Of a stretch of 64,000 bases of DNA, positions 10,458 through 18,959 are shown in pieces. The DNA comes from CAVUMR01 sp963742715 (GTDB taxonomy: Bacteria; Actinomycetota; Actinomycetes; Mycobacteriales; Micromonosporaceae), in assembly GCA_963742715.1 (NCBI GenBank), contig CAVUMR010000002.1:372001-436000 (forward strand), written 5' to 3'. The notes under the pieces are model-generated. The model searched no databases. It was not told the DNA's origin and worked only from the letters and a program-made list of their open reading frames with translations. Both the position numbers and the translations under genes were made by a program. Each line of letters opens with the position of its first letter. Positions within the stretch are counted from its first letter, which is position 1.

Positions 10458-11867
10458 GTGACCACCGTGGCACTCGAATCGGTCACCAAGGTCTTTCCGG
10501 ACGGCACCGTCGCCGTCGACTCACTCGACCTCGAGGTCGCCGACGGCGAGCTGATGGTGCTGCTCGGCCCGTCCGGCTGCGGCAAGACCACGGTGCTGCG
10601 CATGATCGCCGGCCTGGAGGAGGTCACCTCCGGCGAGGTGTACCTGGGCGGTCAGGCCGCCACCGGCTGGCTGCCGAAGGACCGCCGGGTGGCCATGGTG
10701 TTCCAGGAATTCGCGCTGTACCCACATCTGACTGTGCGTGACAATCTGGCGTTCCCGCTGGACGTGGCGAAGGTCGATCCGACCGTGGCGGCCGAACGGG
10801 TGGCCGACCTGGCCGTCGCGCTCGGGGTCGCCGACACGCTCGACCGGCGGCCGCACCAGCTCTCCGGCGGGCAGCGGCAGCGGGTCGCGATGGGGCGCGC
10901 CATCATCCGCGACCCGCAACTGTTCCTGCTGGACGAGCCGTTGTCCAATGTGGACAGCGCACTGCGTACCAGGCTGCGGGCCGAGATCTCCGCGCTGGTG
11001 CGGGAGCTGCGGCTGACCACGGTGTACGTCACCCACGACCAGACCGAAGCGCTCACCATGGCCGATCGGGCGGCCGTACTGCGCGACGGTGTGCTGGAGC
11101 AGCTCGGTACCCCGGCAGACCTGTACGGCCGGCCGGCGACCGTGTTCGTGGCCGGTTTCCTCGGTACTCCCCGGATGAACCTGGTCACCGCCACGGTCAC
11201 CGCCCATCTCGACAGTCACGTGCAGCTCGACCTCGGTAGCCAGGCACTGGCCATCCCGTGGACCGACAACCGGGCCCGGGACCTCGCGCGGTACCACAAC
11301 GAGCGGATCAGCCTGGGTGTACGGGCCGAGGCGGTGGTACCGACCGGCGCCGGTACCCGGGGTTCCCTCGCCGGTACCGTCCGCTTCGTCGAGCACCACG
11401 GCCACGAGACGCTCGCGTACCTCGACATCGGCGCAGAGGCGGTGGTGGACGGTACGAGCCCGGACCTGCGGCCGCCGGTAACGGCTCCCGGCCCGTTGCG
11501 CCCGCGCCGGCTGCGGCACCTGCTGTCCCGGCGTGGACGCGGGGACGAACCGCACGGCCGGCACGAGGGGAACCCGGGCGCCGGCAAGGACTCCGGTACG
11601 GGCTCCGGTAGGGGCGAGCGGCGCCGGCCGGACGAGCGACCCCGGCCGCGACCGCGGCAACGGACGCCGGGCGTACCGGCGCTGGATCCCGGCCGGTACG
11701 ACCCGGACAGCGGCCGGCACCGCATCCGGGGTGCCGAGTTCGTGCTGCGCCTGCGCGCCGAGCCGGAGGTACGGCCGGGGGAGCCGTTGCACGTGCTGGT
11801 GGACACCGACGCGCTGCACTTCTTCGACCGGCGCGGCAAGCGGATCCGGGTTGGCTGGGACCGCTAG
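10458..11867 (+). CDS. Sugar-type ABC transporter ATPase with enlarged C-terminal domain
   Basis: Cytoplasmic ATPase of the UgpC/MsmK/MalK type, 469 aa. Walker A GPSGCGKTT, Q-loop VFQEFALYPH, signature LSGGQRQRVAMGRAI, Walker B LFLLDEP and the switch His in VTHDQTEALT are all present. The C-terminal MOP/TOBE domain (about 290 onward) starts normally (GVRAEAVVP, GHETLAYLDIG) and ends normally (HVLVDTDALHFFDRRGKR), but about 90 Arg/Gly/Pro-rich low-complexity residues sit between; related proteins are about 360-370 aa. The start is the GTG at 10458, six bases after GGAGG. No permease is adjacent. In actinomycetes one such ATPase can serve several sugar importers, so it is a candidate partner for the permeases at 51510-53500. 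The last codons form the first unit of a 29-bp tandem repeat. Confidence 0.9.
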   Translation: MTTVALESVTKVFPDGTVAVDSLDLEVADGELMVLLGPSGCGKTTVLRMIAGLEEVTSGEVYLGGQAATGWLPKDRRVAMVFQEFALYPHLTVRDNLAFPLDVAKVDPTVAAERVADLAVALGVADTLDRRPHQLSGGQRQRVAMGRAIIRDPQLFLLDEPLSNVDSALRTRLRAEISALVRELRLTTVYVTHDQTEALTMADRAAVLRDGVLEQLGTPADLYGRPATVFVAGFLGTPRMNLVTATVTAHLDSHVQLDLGSQALAIPWTDNRARDLARYHNERISLGVRAEAVVPTGAGTRGSLAGTVRFVEHHGHETLAYLDIGAEAVVDGTSPDLRPPVTAPGPLRPRRLRHLLSRRGRGDEPHGRHEGNPGAGKDSGTGSGRGERRRPDERPRPRPRQRTPGVPALDPGRYDPDSGRHRIRGAEFVLRLRAEPEVRPGEPLHVLVDTDALHFFDRRGKRIRVGWDR

Positions 11868-11982
11868 CGCGGATCCGGGTCGGCTGGGACCGCTAGCGCG
11901 GATCCGGGTCGGCCGGGACCGCTGGCGCGGATCCGGGTCGGCCGGGACCGCTGGCGCGGATCCGGGTCGGCTGGGACCGCTG
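11838..11982. repeat. Tandem repeat, 29-bp unit, five copies, including a stop codon
   Basis: Five copies of a 29-bp unit (core GCGGATCCGGGT, ending GGGACCGCTA or GGGACCGCTG). The first copy encodes the last residues of the ABC ATPase (about KRIRVGWDR), and the stop is formed at its junction with copy two. Copies differ at only a few positions. The array fills the gap up to the 3' end of the convergent kinase gene. Confidence 0.9.
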
Positions 11983-11988
11983 GCGCGG

Positions 11989-13512
11989 TCAGCCGTGCTT
12001 GCCGTGCTTCTTGCCGCCGGGCCCCTTACCCTTGCCGCCGCCGGGACCGCCGTGGTCCTTCTCGGCGGCAGCTTGTACCGGCGGCTGGTGCGGGGCCGGG
12101 CCGCTTGCTGACCCGGTCCGCGTCGACGGAGCCGTGGACGGTGCTGTTGACGGGGCATGACCGGGCCCGGCCTCCAACTGTGCCGCGCCGGACGATGCCG
12201 GCGCCGGAGTCCGCGGTACGTCCGCGCCGCCACCGAGCACGCCGAGCGCGCCCACGCCGAGCAGGATCGCGACAGCGGCCGGAATCGCGAGCAGCGCGAC
12301 AGCCACACTCTTGCGCCTGGCGGTCGGCAGCAGCCGGGCAACCCGCGGTCGGATCGCCTCGTGCCTTCCCGCGGCGCCTACGCTGACCTGCTCGGTCACC
12401 GGCTCAACGAGCCCGGCGGCCGGCGTTTTGTGCGGCATTTCCCACGCCGCCGGCTTCGACGCGGCCGGATTCGACGCCGCCGGCTTCGACGCGGCCGGCT
12501 TCCATGCCCCCGGCTTCCGCGTCGCCGACTTCCATGTCCCCGGCTTCCGCGTCGCCGGCTTCCATGCCCCCGGCTTCCACGCCGCCTGCTTCCGTGCCGG
12601 CAACGCGAGCCCGGACACCGGCGTCGCACTCTCCGGCGTCGCGGTCCCGGCAGACAGCGCCACCAGCAACTCCACCGCCCGCGGGCGATCCTCCGGCCAC
12701 TTGGCCAACGCCGCACTCACCGGTCCGAGCAGCGTCGGCGGTACTCCGGACAGATCCGCCGGCTCGTGCACGATCCGGTACGCCACGCTGGTCGGCTCGC
12801 CGGTCCCGAACGGGTGCCGGCCGGTCGCGGCGTACGCCACCAGGCAGCCCCAGGTGAACACGTCGCTGGCCGTACTGACGGTGTCGGTGACCAGTTGCTC
12901 CGGCGCTATCCAGCCGACGCTGCCCATCACGATGCCGCTCCGGGTGAGGTACGAGTCGGCATCCACGACCGTGGCGACCCCGAAGTCGATCACCCGTGCT
13001 CCGGCCATCGACAGCACCACGTTGGACGGCTTCAGATCGCGGTGGATCAGTCCGGCCGCGTGGATCGCCGCGAGTGCCGCGGCCACCCCGACGGCCACCG
13101 CGTGCAGGTCGCTGGCGGGTAGCGGACCGTGCTCCTTGATGACGCTGGACAGGTCCGGCCCGTCGATGAACTCGGTGACCAGGTACGGCCGGGGCCCGTC
13201 GGTTTCATGGTCGATGACCCGGGCCGTGCAGAACGGCGCGACCCGCCGGGCCAGTTCGACCTCACTGGCGAACCGGACGCGGAACTCGTCGTCCCGGGCC
13301 AGCCGGTCGTGCACCGTCTTCACCGCGACCCTGGTGCCGTCCGGCGCTGTCGCCAGGTACACCACACCCATGCCGCCGATGCCGAGCCGGCCGGTCAACC
13401 GGTAGTCACCGATGACGGTCGGATCACCTGGAGCAAGCGGAACGACACTGTCCGGTAGCCGGGATGCCTCGGTGGCGGACTCGCCCGCCCCGTCGACGTG
13501 CAACCGATCCAT
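11989..13512 (-). CDS. Membrane-anchored Ser/Thr protein kinase
   Basis: Hanks-type kinase, 507 aa. The glycine loop is GIGGMGVVY, the ATP lysine is in VAVKTV, the catalytic loop is HRDLKPSN, then DFG and APEQ; all key residues are present, so it should be active. The kinase domain covers about residues 30-290. A linker of near-perfect pentads (AWKP, ATRKP, AASKP) follows at about 305-355. A single membrane segment (VALLAIPAAVAILLGVGALG) lies near 415, then an extracytoplasmic Pro/Ser/Thr-rich tail ending in a Gly/Lys/His-rich stretch. No PASTA domain is present. The start is the ATG at 13512; the frame is open further upstream but has no better site. Targets are unknown. Confidence 0.92.
   Translation of the reverse strand: MDRLHVDGAGESATEASRLPDSVVPLAPGDPTVIGDYRLTGRLGIGGMGVVYLATAPDGTRVAVKTVHDRLARDDEFRVRFASEVELARRVAPFCTARVIDHETDGPRPYLVTEFIDGPDLSSVIKEHGPLPASDLHAVAVGVAAALAAIHAAGLIHRDLKPSNVVLSMAGARVIDFGVATVVDADSYLTRSGIVMGSVGWIAPEQLVTDTVSTASDVFTWGCLVAYAATGRHPFGTGEPTSVAYRIVHEPADLSGVPPTLLGPVSAALAKWPEDRPRAVELLVALSAGTATPESATPVSGLALPARKQAAWKPGAWKPATRKPGTWKSATRKPGAWKPAASKPAASNPAASKPAAWEMPHKTPAAGLVEPVTEQVSVGAAGRHEAIRPRVARLLPTARRKSVAVALLAIPAAVAILLGVGALGVLGGGADVPRTPAPASSGAAQLEAGPGHAPSTAPSTAPSTRTGSASGPAPHQPPVQAAAEKDHGGPGGGKGKGPGGKKHGKHG
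12444..12600. repeat. 15-bp coding repeats in the kinase linker
   Basis: About ten imperfect copies of a 15-bp unit like GCCGGCTTCCATGCC (plus strand). Read on the minus strand they encode Ala/Lys/Pro/Trp pentads between the kinase domain and the membrane segment. The reading frame is kept because 15 is a multiple of three. Confidence 0.85.
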
Positions 13513-13808
13513 GTCGCACCCGCCTGTCCTGTCGATACTGGACACCACGCACCGCCACTCCGGGTGGTTCCCCAGCGGCTGGGGTGGTATTCGCAACCAG
13601 CCCTAATGGCGAGAAACGACCGCGTCGTGCGGCGGTGGCGACGCTGCCCCCGCGGCGCTCTGATCGCGGCCCGGCCGCTGTAGGGAAGATCGTTTCCCGT
13701 GTACCGCCCGTTACAGCCCGTTGCGTGACCCGATGCCCGGCCAGCTTGGTTGAACGTGCCGCTCCGGGCGGGGCCGGTGCGCGAGAATGCGGCCGGGGAG
13801 GGATCGCG

Positions 13809-15233
13809 ATGACAGATCCGATCAAGGAGCATCCGGCCGCCGCACTCGGTCCGGTGGTGGACCTGGCCAGCGGATACCTGGAGTCGCTGCCCGACCGGCC
13901 GGTCCGCGATCCGCTCGCCGAGAAGCTGATCGCCGAACTGGACGGGGAGCTGCCGGAGGACGGGGTGGGCGCGCTGCCCGCGATGCGGGAGCTGGTGCGG
14001 GTCGGTGCCGCCGCGGCCACCCACTCGTCCGGTCCGCGCTTCTTCCACTTCGTCACCGGCGGCGTGACCCCGGCCGCGCTGGGCGCGGACTGGCTGACCT
14101 CCCTGCTGGACCAGAACGCGTTCGCCTGGGCCAGTTCGTCGTTCGCCACCAGCGTGGAGAACGTGACGCACCGCTGGCTGCTGGACCTGTTCGGGTTGCC
14201 GGCAACCTGGGGTACGGCCGTGGTGTCCAGCGCGACGATGGCGAACCTGACCGGACTCGCGGCCGCCCGGCAGTGGTGGGGCGAGCGGCACGGCGTGGAC
14301 GTCAGCGCGGCCGGACTCGCCGGGTTGCCGGTCATGCCGGTGCTGTCCAGCGGGTACCTGCACCCCAGCGCGCGCAAGGCGCTGCAGCTGCTCGGCTGTG
14401 GCAAGGACCAGCAGGTCAGCTGCGTACGTGATGACGCCGGCCGGCTGGATCTGGCCGCGCTGGAGCGGTCGCTGCGGGACCTCGACGCTCCGGCGGTCCT
14501 GGTGGCCAACGCCGGCGACGTGAACACCGGCGACTTCGACCCGATCGACGCGATGGCGGACCTGGCCGAGCGGTACGGCGCCTGGCTGCACGTGGACGGC
14601 GCGTTCGGCCTGTTCGCCGCGCTCTCGCCAACCACCGTCCACCTGGTACAAGGGGTGGAGCGGGCCAACTCGGTCGCCTCCGACGGTCACAAGTGGCTGA
14701 ACGTGCCGTACGACTGCGGGTTCGCGTTCCTGGCCGACAAGTCGTACCTGACCAGCGCGTTCGGTATGCCGGGCGCGCCGTACCTGCCGGGGCCGGACGA
14801 TCCGCACCCGAGCTACGGCTCGCTCGGTCCGGACTCGTCCCGGCGGGCCCGGGCGCTGCCGATCTGGGCGACGCTGCGGGCGTACGGGCGGAGCGGCTAC
14901 CGCGCCATGGTGGAGCGGCAGCTCGCGATCGCCAGCCACCTGGGCCGGTTGGTCACCGAGGCACCGGATTTCGAGCTGCTCGCCGACGTACAGCTGTGCA
15001 TCGTGTGTTTCCGGTACACGCCGGCCGGCGTGCCGGACAGCGAGCTGAACGCGCTGAACGCGCGGCTCGGCGAGGAGCTGCTCGCGGACGGGCGGGTCTT
15101 CGCCGGGAGCACGAAGTACCGCGGGATGAGCGCGTTCCGGCCGGCGATCGTGAACTGGCGTACCACCGAAGTCGAGGTGGAGCTGCTGGTCGACGTGCTG
15201 CGCGAGTTGGGCGGGCGGTTGGCCGTCAGCTAG
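13809..15233 (+). CDS. PLP-dependent group II decarboxylase
   Basis: Pyridoxal-phosphate enzyme of the glutamate / aromatic-amino-acid decarboxylase fold, 474 aa. The cofactor lysine is in SDGHKWLNVPYDCG, and the conserved Asp and His appear in WLHVDGAFGLF. TTSGTTAN-like contacts are replaced by VVSSATMANLTGL. The ATG at 13809 follows GGGGAGG; the frame extends upstream to 13464 over the divergent kinase region but lacks a better start. It ends tail-to-tail with an 8-base overlap with the LLM gene. The substrate amino acid cannot be told. An inverted repeat GGGAA-6-TTCCC at 13683-13698 lies upstream and could be an operator. Confidence 0.88.
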   Translation: MTDPIKEHPAAALGPVVDLASGYLESLPDRPVRDPLAEKLIAELDGELPEDGVGALPAMRELVRVGAAAATHSSGPRFFHFVTGGVTPAALGADWLTSLLDQNAFAWASSSFATSVENVTHRWLLDLFGLPATWGTAVVSSATMANLTGLAAARQWWGERHGVDVSAAGLAGLPVMPVLSSGYLHPSARKALQLLGCGKDQQVSCVRDDAGRLDLAALERSLRDLDAPAVLVANAGDVNTGDFDPIDAMADLAERYGAWLHVDGAFGLFAALSPTTVHLVQGVERANSVASDGHKWLNVPYDCGFAFLADKSYLTSAFGMPGAPYLPGPDDPHPSYGSLGPDSSRRARALPIWATLRAYGRSGYRAMVERQLAIASHLGRLVTEAPDFELLADVQLCIVCFRYTPAGVPDSELNALNARLGEELLADGRVFAGSTKYRGMSAFRPAIVNWRTTEVEVELLVDVLRELGGRLAVS

Positions 15234-16239
15234 CCGGGGCCAGCTCCCGGACGACTTCCCGGACGTCCCGGCCGACCGGCAGCAGGGCGAGCACCGGGGT
15301 CGTGACGCCGGCGTCGACGTACCGCGCGACGTGCGCCCGGATCTCGTCCGGTGAGCCGTGCACGACCAGCGCGTCGATCACCTCGTCGCCGATCGCGGCC
15401 AGCGCCGCGGCCCGATCGCCCGCCTCCCACGCCTGCCACAGGCCCGCGAGTGCGTCGGTGCGCCCGAGCCATTCGTGGAACGCCCGGTACACCGGCACGG
15501 TCAGGTAGCCGGCGATGGCGCGGCGGGCGATCGCGCGTACCTGGTCCCGGTCCTGCGACGGCGCTACGAAGATCCGCGCGACGATCTCGCGGTCCGCGCG
15601 GCCGGCGCCGCCGGTGTCGGTGGCGGAGTCGGCGGCGCTGGTATCGGCGCCGCCGCCGTGGACGTACGGCGCGACCGTGCGCACGTCGTCGGCGGACAGC
15701 CAGTTGACGATCGCGCCGTCAGCCTCCGCGCCGGCCAGCTTGAGCATGCCCGGCCGCAGCGCGGCCACCAGCAGCTTCGGCTGTACCTCCGGTACGAGCT
15801 GCAGCCGGAACCCGTTGACCGTGAACGTGCGGTACTCCTTCGTCACCTTCGCGCCGGTGAGCGCGGTACGCAGGAACTGCACGGTGTCCCGCACCCGGTG
15901 GTACGGCTCGGTGAAGTCGATCGCGTTCCAGTGCTCCACGATCGTCTCGGTGGAGGTACCGATGCCGATCGCGACCCGGTCGGGTGCGGCCGCGGCGAGG
16001 GTCGCCGCGCTCTGCGCGAGCAGGGCCGGGCCGCGGGTGTACGCCGGCACGATCGCGGTACCCAGGCGCAGCTCCGGCGCCCACGCGCTGGCCAGCGCGA
16101 GCGGGGTGAACGCGTCCGCGGCCGCGGCCTCGCCGGTCCAGACGTCGGTGTACCCGAGGGCGGGCAGCTCGGCGATCACGTCCCGCTGCTCGGGGAGCGG
16201 GATGTCGTCCAACGGAATCGTGATGCCGTACCGCGTCAT
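15226..16239 (-). CDS. LLM-class flavin/F420-dependent oxidoreductase
   Basis: Luciferase-like TIM-barrel oxidoreductase, 337 aa, of the actinobacterial F420-type group. The N-terminus MTRYGITIPLDDIP, GYTDVWTGEA and LRLGTAIVP are characteristic, as is GIGTSTETIVEHWN, which forms part of the cofactor pocket. Residues about 195-215 are a Gly/Ala/Ser/Thr-rich insert (GGGADTSAADSATDTGGAG) that looks like a loop. The start is the ATG at 16239, with GGATCAC just upstream. It overlaps the PLP decarboxylase end by 8 bases, convergently. Flavin versus F420 cannot be settled by eye; F420 is likely in this lineage. Confidence 0.88.
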   Translation of the reverse strand: MTRYGITIPLDDIPLPEQRDVIAELPALGYTDVWTGEAAAADAFTPLALASAWAPELRLGTAIVPAYTRGPALLAQSAATLAAAAPDRVAIGIGTSTETIVEHWNAIDFTEPYHRVRDTVQFLRTALTGAKVTKEYRTFTVNGFRLQLVPEVQPKLLVAALRPGMLKLAGAEADGAIVNWLSADDVRTVAPYVHGGGADTSAADSATDTGGAGRADREIVARIFVAPSQDRDQVRAIARRAIAGYLTVPVYRAFHEWLGRTDALAGLWQAWEAGDRAAALAAIGDEVIDALVVHGSPDEIRAHVARYVDAGVTTPVLALLPVGRDVREVVRELAPAS

Positions 16240-16316
16240 GTGATCCTCCCGATCGGTAGCGCCTATCGTGCACGGAGGAGCGGCGGGACGCCCGCCGGAT
16301 CGGGTTGGGAGTGCCG

Positions 16317-17522
16317 ATGGACTTCGCCCTGGACGCGCGTACCGAGGAACTGCGCGGCAAGCTGCTCGCCTTCATGGACGAGTGCGTGTACCCGGCCGAG
16401 CCGGGGCTGGCCGAGCCATCGGTACCGGGGCTGGAGTGGGACTCCCCGCCGGTACTGGCGGGACTCAAGGCAGAGGCCCGCCGGCGCGGGCTGTGGAACC
16501 TGTTCCTGCCGGGCGAGCGCGGCGCCGGCCTGACCAACCTGCAGTACGCGCCGCTGGCCGAGATCACCGGCCACAGCCCGGTACTCGGGCCGGCCGCTCT
16601 CAACTGCAACGCGCCGGACACCGGAAACATGGAGCTACTTGCCGGATTTGGTACCGCTGAGCAGCAGAAACGCTGGCTCGAGCCGTTGCTCGAGGGGGAG
16701 ATCCGGTCGGCGTTCTGCATGACCGAGCCGGAGGTCGCCTCGTCCGACGCGACGAACATCGCGACCCGGATCGAACGGGACGGCGCCGAGTACGTGATCA
16801 ACGGGCACAAGTGGTGGTCGTCCGGGGCGATGAGCCCGCGCTGCGCGATCCTGATCGTGATGGGCAAGACCGATCCCGCGGCCGACCGGCACCGGCAGCA
16901 GAGCATGATCCTGGTACCGCGGGACACCCCCGGCGTCACGATCAAGCGCGGGATGACCGTGTTCGGGTACGACGACTCGGATCACGGCGGGCACGCGGAG
17001 CTCGAGTTCACCGACGTACGCGTGCCGGCCGAGAACCTCATCGGCGCGGAGGGCGACGGGTTCGCCATCGCCCAGGCGCGACTCGGCCCGGGTCGGATCC
17101 ATCACTGCATGCGGCTGATCGGGATGGCCGAGCGCGGGCTGGAACTGATGTGCCGGCGGGTGCTCGACCGGACCGCGTTCGGTGCGCCGCTGGCCAACCA
17201 GGGCGTGATCGGGGAGTGGATCGCCGAGGCGCGGGTGCGGATCGAGGCGACCCGGCTGCTGGTCCTCAAGACCGCCTGGTTGATGGACACCGCCGGCAAC
17301 AAGGCCGCGCACACCGAGATCCAGGCCATCAAGATCGCCACCCCGGCGCTGACCGAGTGGGTGCTGGACAAGGCCATGCAGGCGCACGGGGCGGCCGGGA
17401 TCTCCCAGGACTTCCCGCTGGCCCGGCTGTGGGTGGCGGCGCGGGCACTGCGGTTCGCGGACGGGCCGGACGAGGTACACAAGCGCTCGCTGGCCCGGCG
17501 GGAGCTCAAGAAATACCGCTGA
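16317..17522 (+). CDS. Acyl-CoA dehydrogenase, ACAD11-like
   Basis: FAD-dependent acyl-CoA dehydrogenase, 401 aa, normal length. The segments NCNAPDTGNME, CMTEPEVASSDATNI, INGHKWWSSGA, RLGPGRIHHCMR and ADGPDEVH closely follow the ACAD10/ACAD11 branch rather than classical FadE enzymes. ACAD11-type enzymes act on phosphorylated 4-hydroxyacyl-CoAs, working with an APH-type kinase. APH- and HAD-type genes lie within 2.3 kb (18278-19796), though on the opposite strand. Three possible starts occur (TTG 16305, GTG 16311, ATG 16317); GGGAG at 16307-16311 favours the ATG. A bidirectional terminator follows at 17556-17587. The branch assignment rests on remembered motifs and is fairly firm; the substrate is inference. 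Confidence 0.9.
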   Translation: MDFALDARTEELRGKLLAFMDECVYPAEPGLAEPSVPGLEWDSPPVLAGLKAEARRRGLWNLFLPGERGAGLTNLQYAPLAEITGHSPVLGPAALNCNAPDTGNMELLAGFGTAEQQKRWLEPLLEGEIRSAFCMTEPEVASSDATNIATRIERDGAEYVINGHKWWSSGAMSPRCAILIVMGKTDPAADRHRQQSMILVPRDTPGVTIKRGMTVFGYDDSDHGGHAELEFTDVRVPAENLIGAEGDGFAIAQARLGPGRIHHCMRLIGMAERGLELMCRRVLDRTAFGAPLANQGVIGEWIAEARVRIEATRLLVLKTAWLMDTAGNKAAHTEIQAIKIATPALTEWVLDKAMQAHGAAGISQDFPLARLWVAARALRFADGPDEVHKRSLARRELKKYR

Positions 17523-17555
17523 CCAGGGGTTTCGTGGCCCCCACAGGGCACGCGA

Positions 17556-17587
17556 GAGGCCGGCGCCCGGGGCGGGACGCCGGCCTC
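17556..17587. terminator. Bidirectional hairpin terminator
   Basis: Perfect 10-bp stem GAGGCCGGCG / CGCCGGCCTC with a 12-base loop between the convergent acyl-CoA dehydrogenase and secreted-protein genes. Confidence 0.75.
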
Positions 17588-17605
17588 ACTGGGGCGATTG
17601 CGCGG

Positions 17606-18172
17606 CTACGGGATGGTGAAGTCGCCGGTGTTGATGTCGCACACCAGGACGTAGGTGCCGACGCCGGAGCAGCCGTTATCGGCCGAGGTGATGATGCCGC
17701 CCATCATGATCTCGGTGTGCCCGGTGATGTACCACGGACCTTTGCCGAACGCGTCGACGTACGGGCCGGAGGCGTCGCCCTGCGAGTACTCGAAGGCGGT
17801 GTTGGTGTCGAAGCCTTCGGTACCCGCGCTCACCGCGGCGTCACTGCCGTTGAAGTCGAACCACAGCTGGGAGCGGGCCCGGATCCACTGGGCCGCACCG
17901 TCGCACACGCCGCCGGACACCCAGTTGAGGTAGATGTGGTTGTCGTAGTCGGTGAAGCTGCCGCGCGGGCCGTCGGTGCTGCAGGTCAGCGTGAAGTGCT
18001 CACCGCCCTTGACGTACGTGGCGTGGATCGTGGTCGGCGCGCCGAAGCTGCCGGACACGCCGGCCGTGTCGGCCGGGGCGGCGGCTGAGGCCGGGGCTGC
18101 GCTCAGCCCGATGGTGGCGACCGCGGCGAGCACTACCGCCGCGAGTCGTCGGCTGTACCGGGGGACAGTCAT
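17606..18172 (-). CDS. Secreted protein of unknown function
   Basis: 188 aa with a clear Sec signal: Arg-containing N-region (MTVPRYSRR), hydrophobic core (LAAVVLAAVATIGLS) and an ASA cleavage motif at about residue 32. The mature part has four cysteines (TLTCSTDG, GGVCDGA, NGCSGVG, LVCDINT), probably two disulfides, and many aromatic and Asn residues, suggesting a beta-rich extracellular domain. I do not recognise the family. The start is the ATG at 18172, with GAGGAG eight bases upstream; longer starts read through non-signal sequence. The upstream AT-rich patch at 18262-18282 probably holds its promoter and overlaps the end of the HAD gene, which has the same orientation. Confidence 0.8.
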   Translation of the reverse strand: MTVPRYSRRLAAVVLAAVATIGLSAAPASAAAPADTAGVSGSFGAPTTIHATYVKGGEHFTLTCSTDGPRGSFTDYDNHIYLNWVSGGVCDGAAQWIRARSQLWFDFNGSDAAVSAGTEGFDTNTAFEYSQGDASGPYVDAFGKGPWYITGHTEIMMGGIITSADNGCSGVGTYVLVCDINTGDFTIP

Positions 18173-18277
18173 GGACCGCACTCCTCGATGAGGTTGGCGG
18201 ATCCCCGGTCGGGGAGTTGTCGGGGCGCCACTCGCGGGGTCCGCCACTGATTGGGACATCGAGGAATATATAGGAAG

Positions 18278-18949
18278 TTAAGCGCTTTCATTGACCTCTT
18301 GTGTACGCCCGTGCCCGGTGCGTGAGACACCCGCCAGCGACACCCCGAACAGTCGCTCGAGCTCGGCGATGCTGGTGTCGACCGCCACGTGCTGGATGCC
18401 GGTCATACCGAGCTCGTCGGCCGCGGACGCGTTGACGGCCGCGTCGTCGATGAACGCGCACTGCTCCGGCGGTACCCCGATCGACTCCGCGGCGAGCCGG
18501 TAGATCCGCGGGTCCGGTTTGCGCAGCCCGACCTCGCCGGAGATCACCAGGCTGTCGAACAGGAGAGCGAGCTCCTGCCGCGGGTAGCTGTCGACGCCCC
18601 ACGAGTTGGACAGCAGCCCGGTCCGGATGCCGTGTTCGTGCAGCGTGCCGACCGCCCGAAGCATCCGCGGCTCCGGTGCCATGCCGGCGAACAGCCGGAC
18701 GATCAGCCCTTCCGGGGCAACGCCGAGCGCCTCGGCGAATCCGACCTCGAACTCCGCTTCCGGCAGCGCGCCGGTCTCCAGGCCGATGATCAGCGGCGCC
18801 AGCCGCTCACGGTTGGCTTTCAGCACGTCGAGCACCCGGCCCGGTGCCAGCCCTTCGGCGGTGCAGAACGCGTCGAACGACGCGAACACGTCGGTGGTGA
18901 GTACGCCGCCGTAGTCGACGAGCAGGCCGATCGGCCGGGCAGAGGTCAT
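18278..18949 (-). CDS. HAD-superfamily hydrolase (HAD-IA, DxGG variant)
   Basis: Haloacid-dehalogenase-fold phosphatase, 223 aa. Motif I is LVDYGGVLT: the nucleophile Asp is present, but the usual second Asp (DxD) is replaced by Gly, as in the epoxide-hydrolase/ACAD10-type HAD domains. Motif II is GLLSNSW, motif III is the lysine in LRKPDPRIY and motif IV is AFIDDAAVNA. The start is the ATG at 18949; a GTG three codons upstream (18958) is nearly equivalent. It lies ten bases after the stop of the APH-like gene, so the two are one transcript. The replaced acid suggests altered phosphatase chemistry; function unknown. Confidence 0.85.
   Translation of the reverse strand: MTSARPIGLLVDYGGVLTTDVFASFDAFCTAEGLAPGRVLDVLKANRERLAPLIIGLETGALPEAEFEVGFAEALGVAPEGLIVRLFAGMAPEPRMLRAVGTLHEHGIRTGLLSNSWGVDSYPRQELALLFDSLVISGEVGLRKPDPRIYRLAAESIGVPPEQCAFIDDAAVNASAADELGMTGIQHVAVDTSIAELERLFGVSLAGVSRTGHGRTQEVNESA
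18283..18290. promoter_or_regulatory. Possible LacI/cre-like palindrome at end of HAD gene
   Basis: On the minus strand the sequence reads TGAAAGCGCTTAAC with a central palindrome AAGCGCTT, close to sugar-repressor (cre-type) operators. It lies about 110 bases upstream of the secreted-protein start and overlaps the HAD stop codon. AT-rich TATATATT follows. It could be an operator-promoter for the secreted protein; unproven. Confidence 0.3.
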
Positions 18950-18959
18950 GCCCGGCACG

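Noticed and set aside
15226..15233. Possible frameshift at the decarboxylase/LLM gene junction
   Set aside because: Both proteins end normally; the eight-base convergent overlap is ordinary gene packing.
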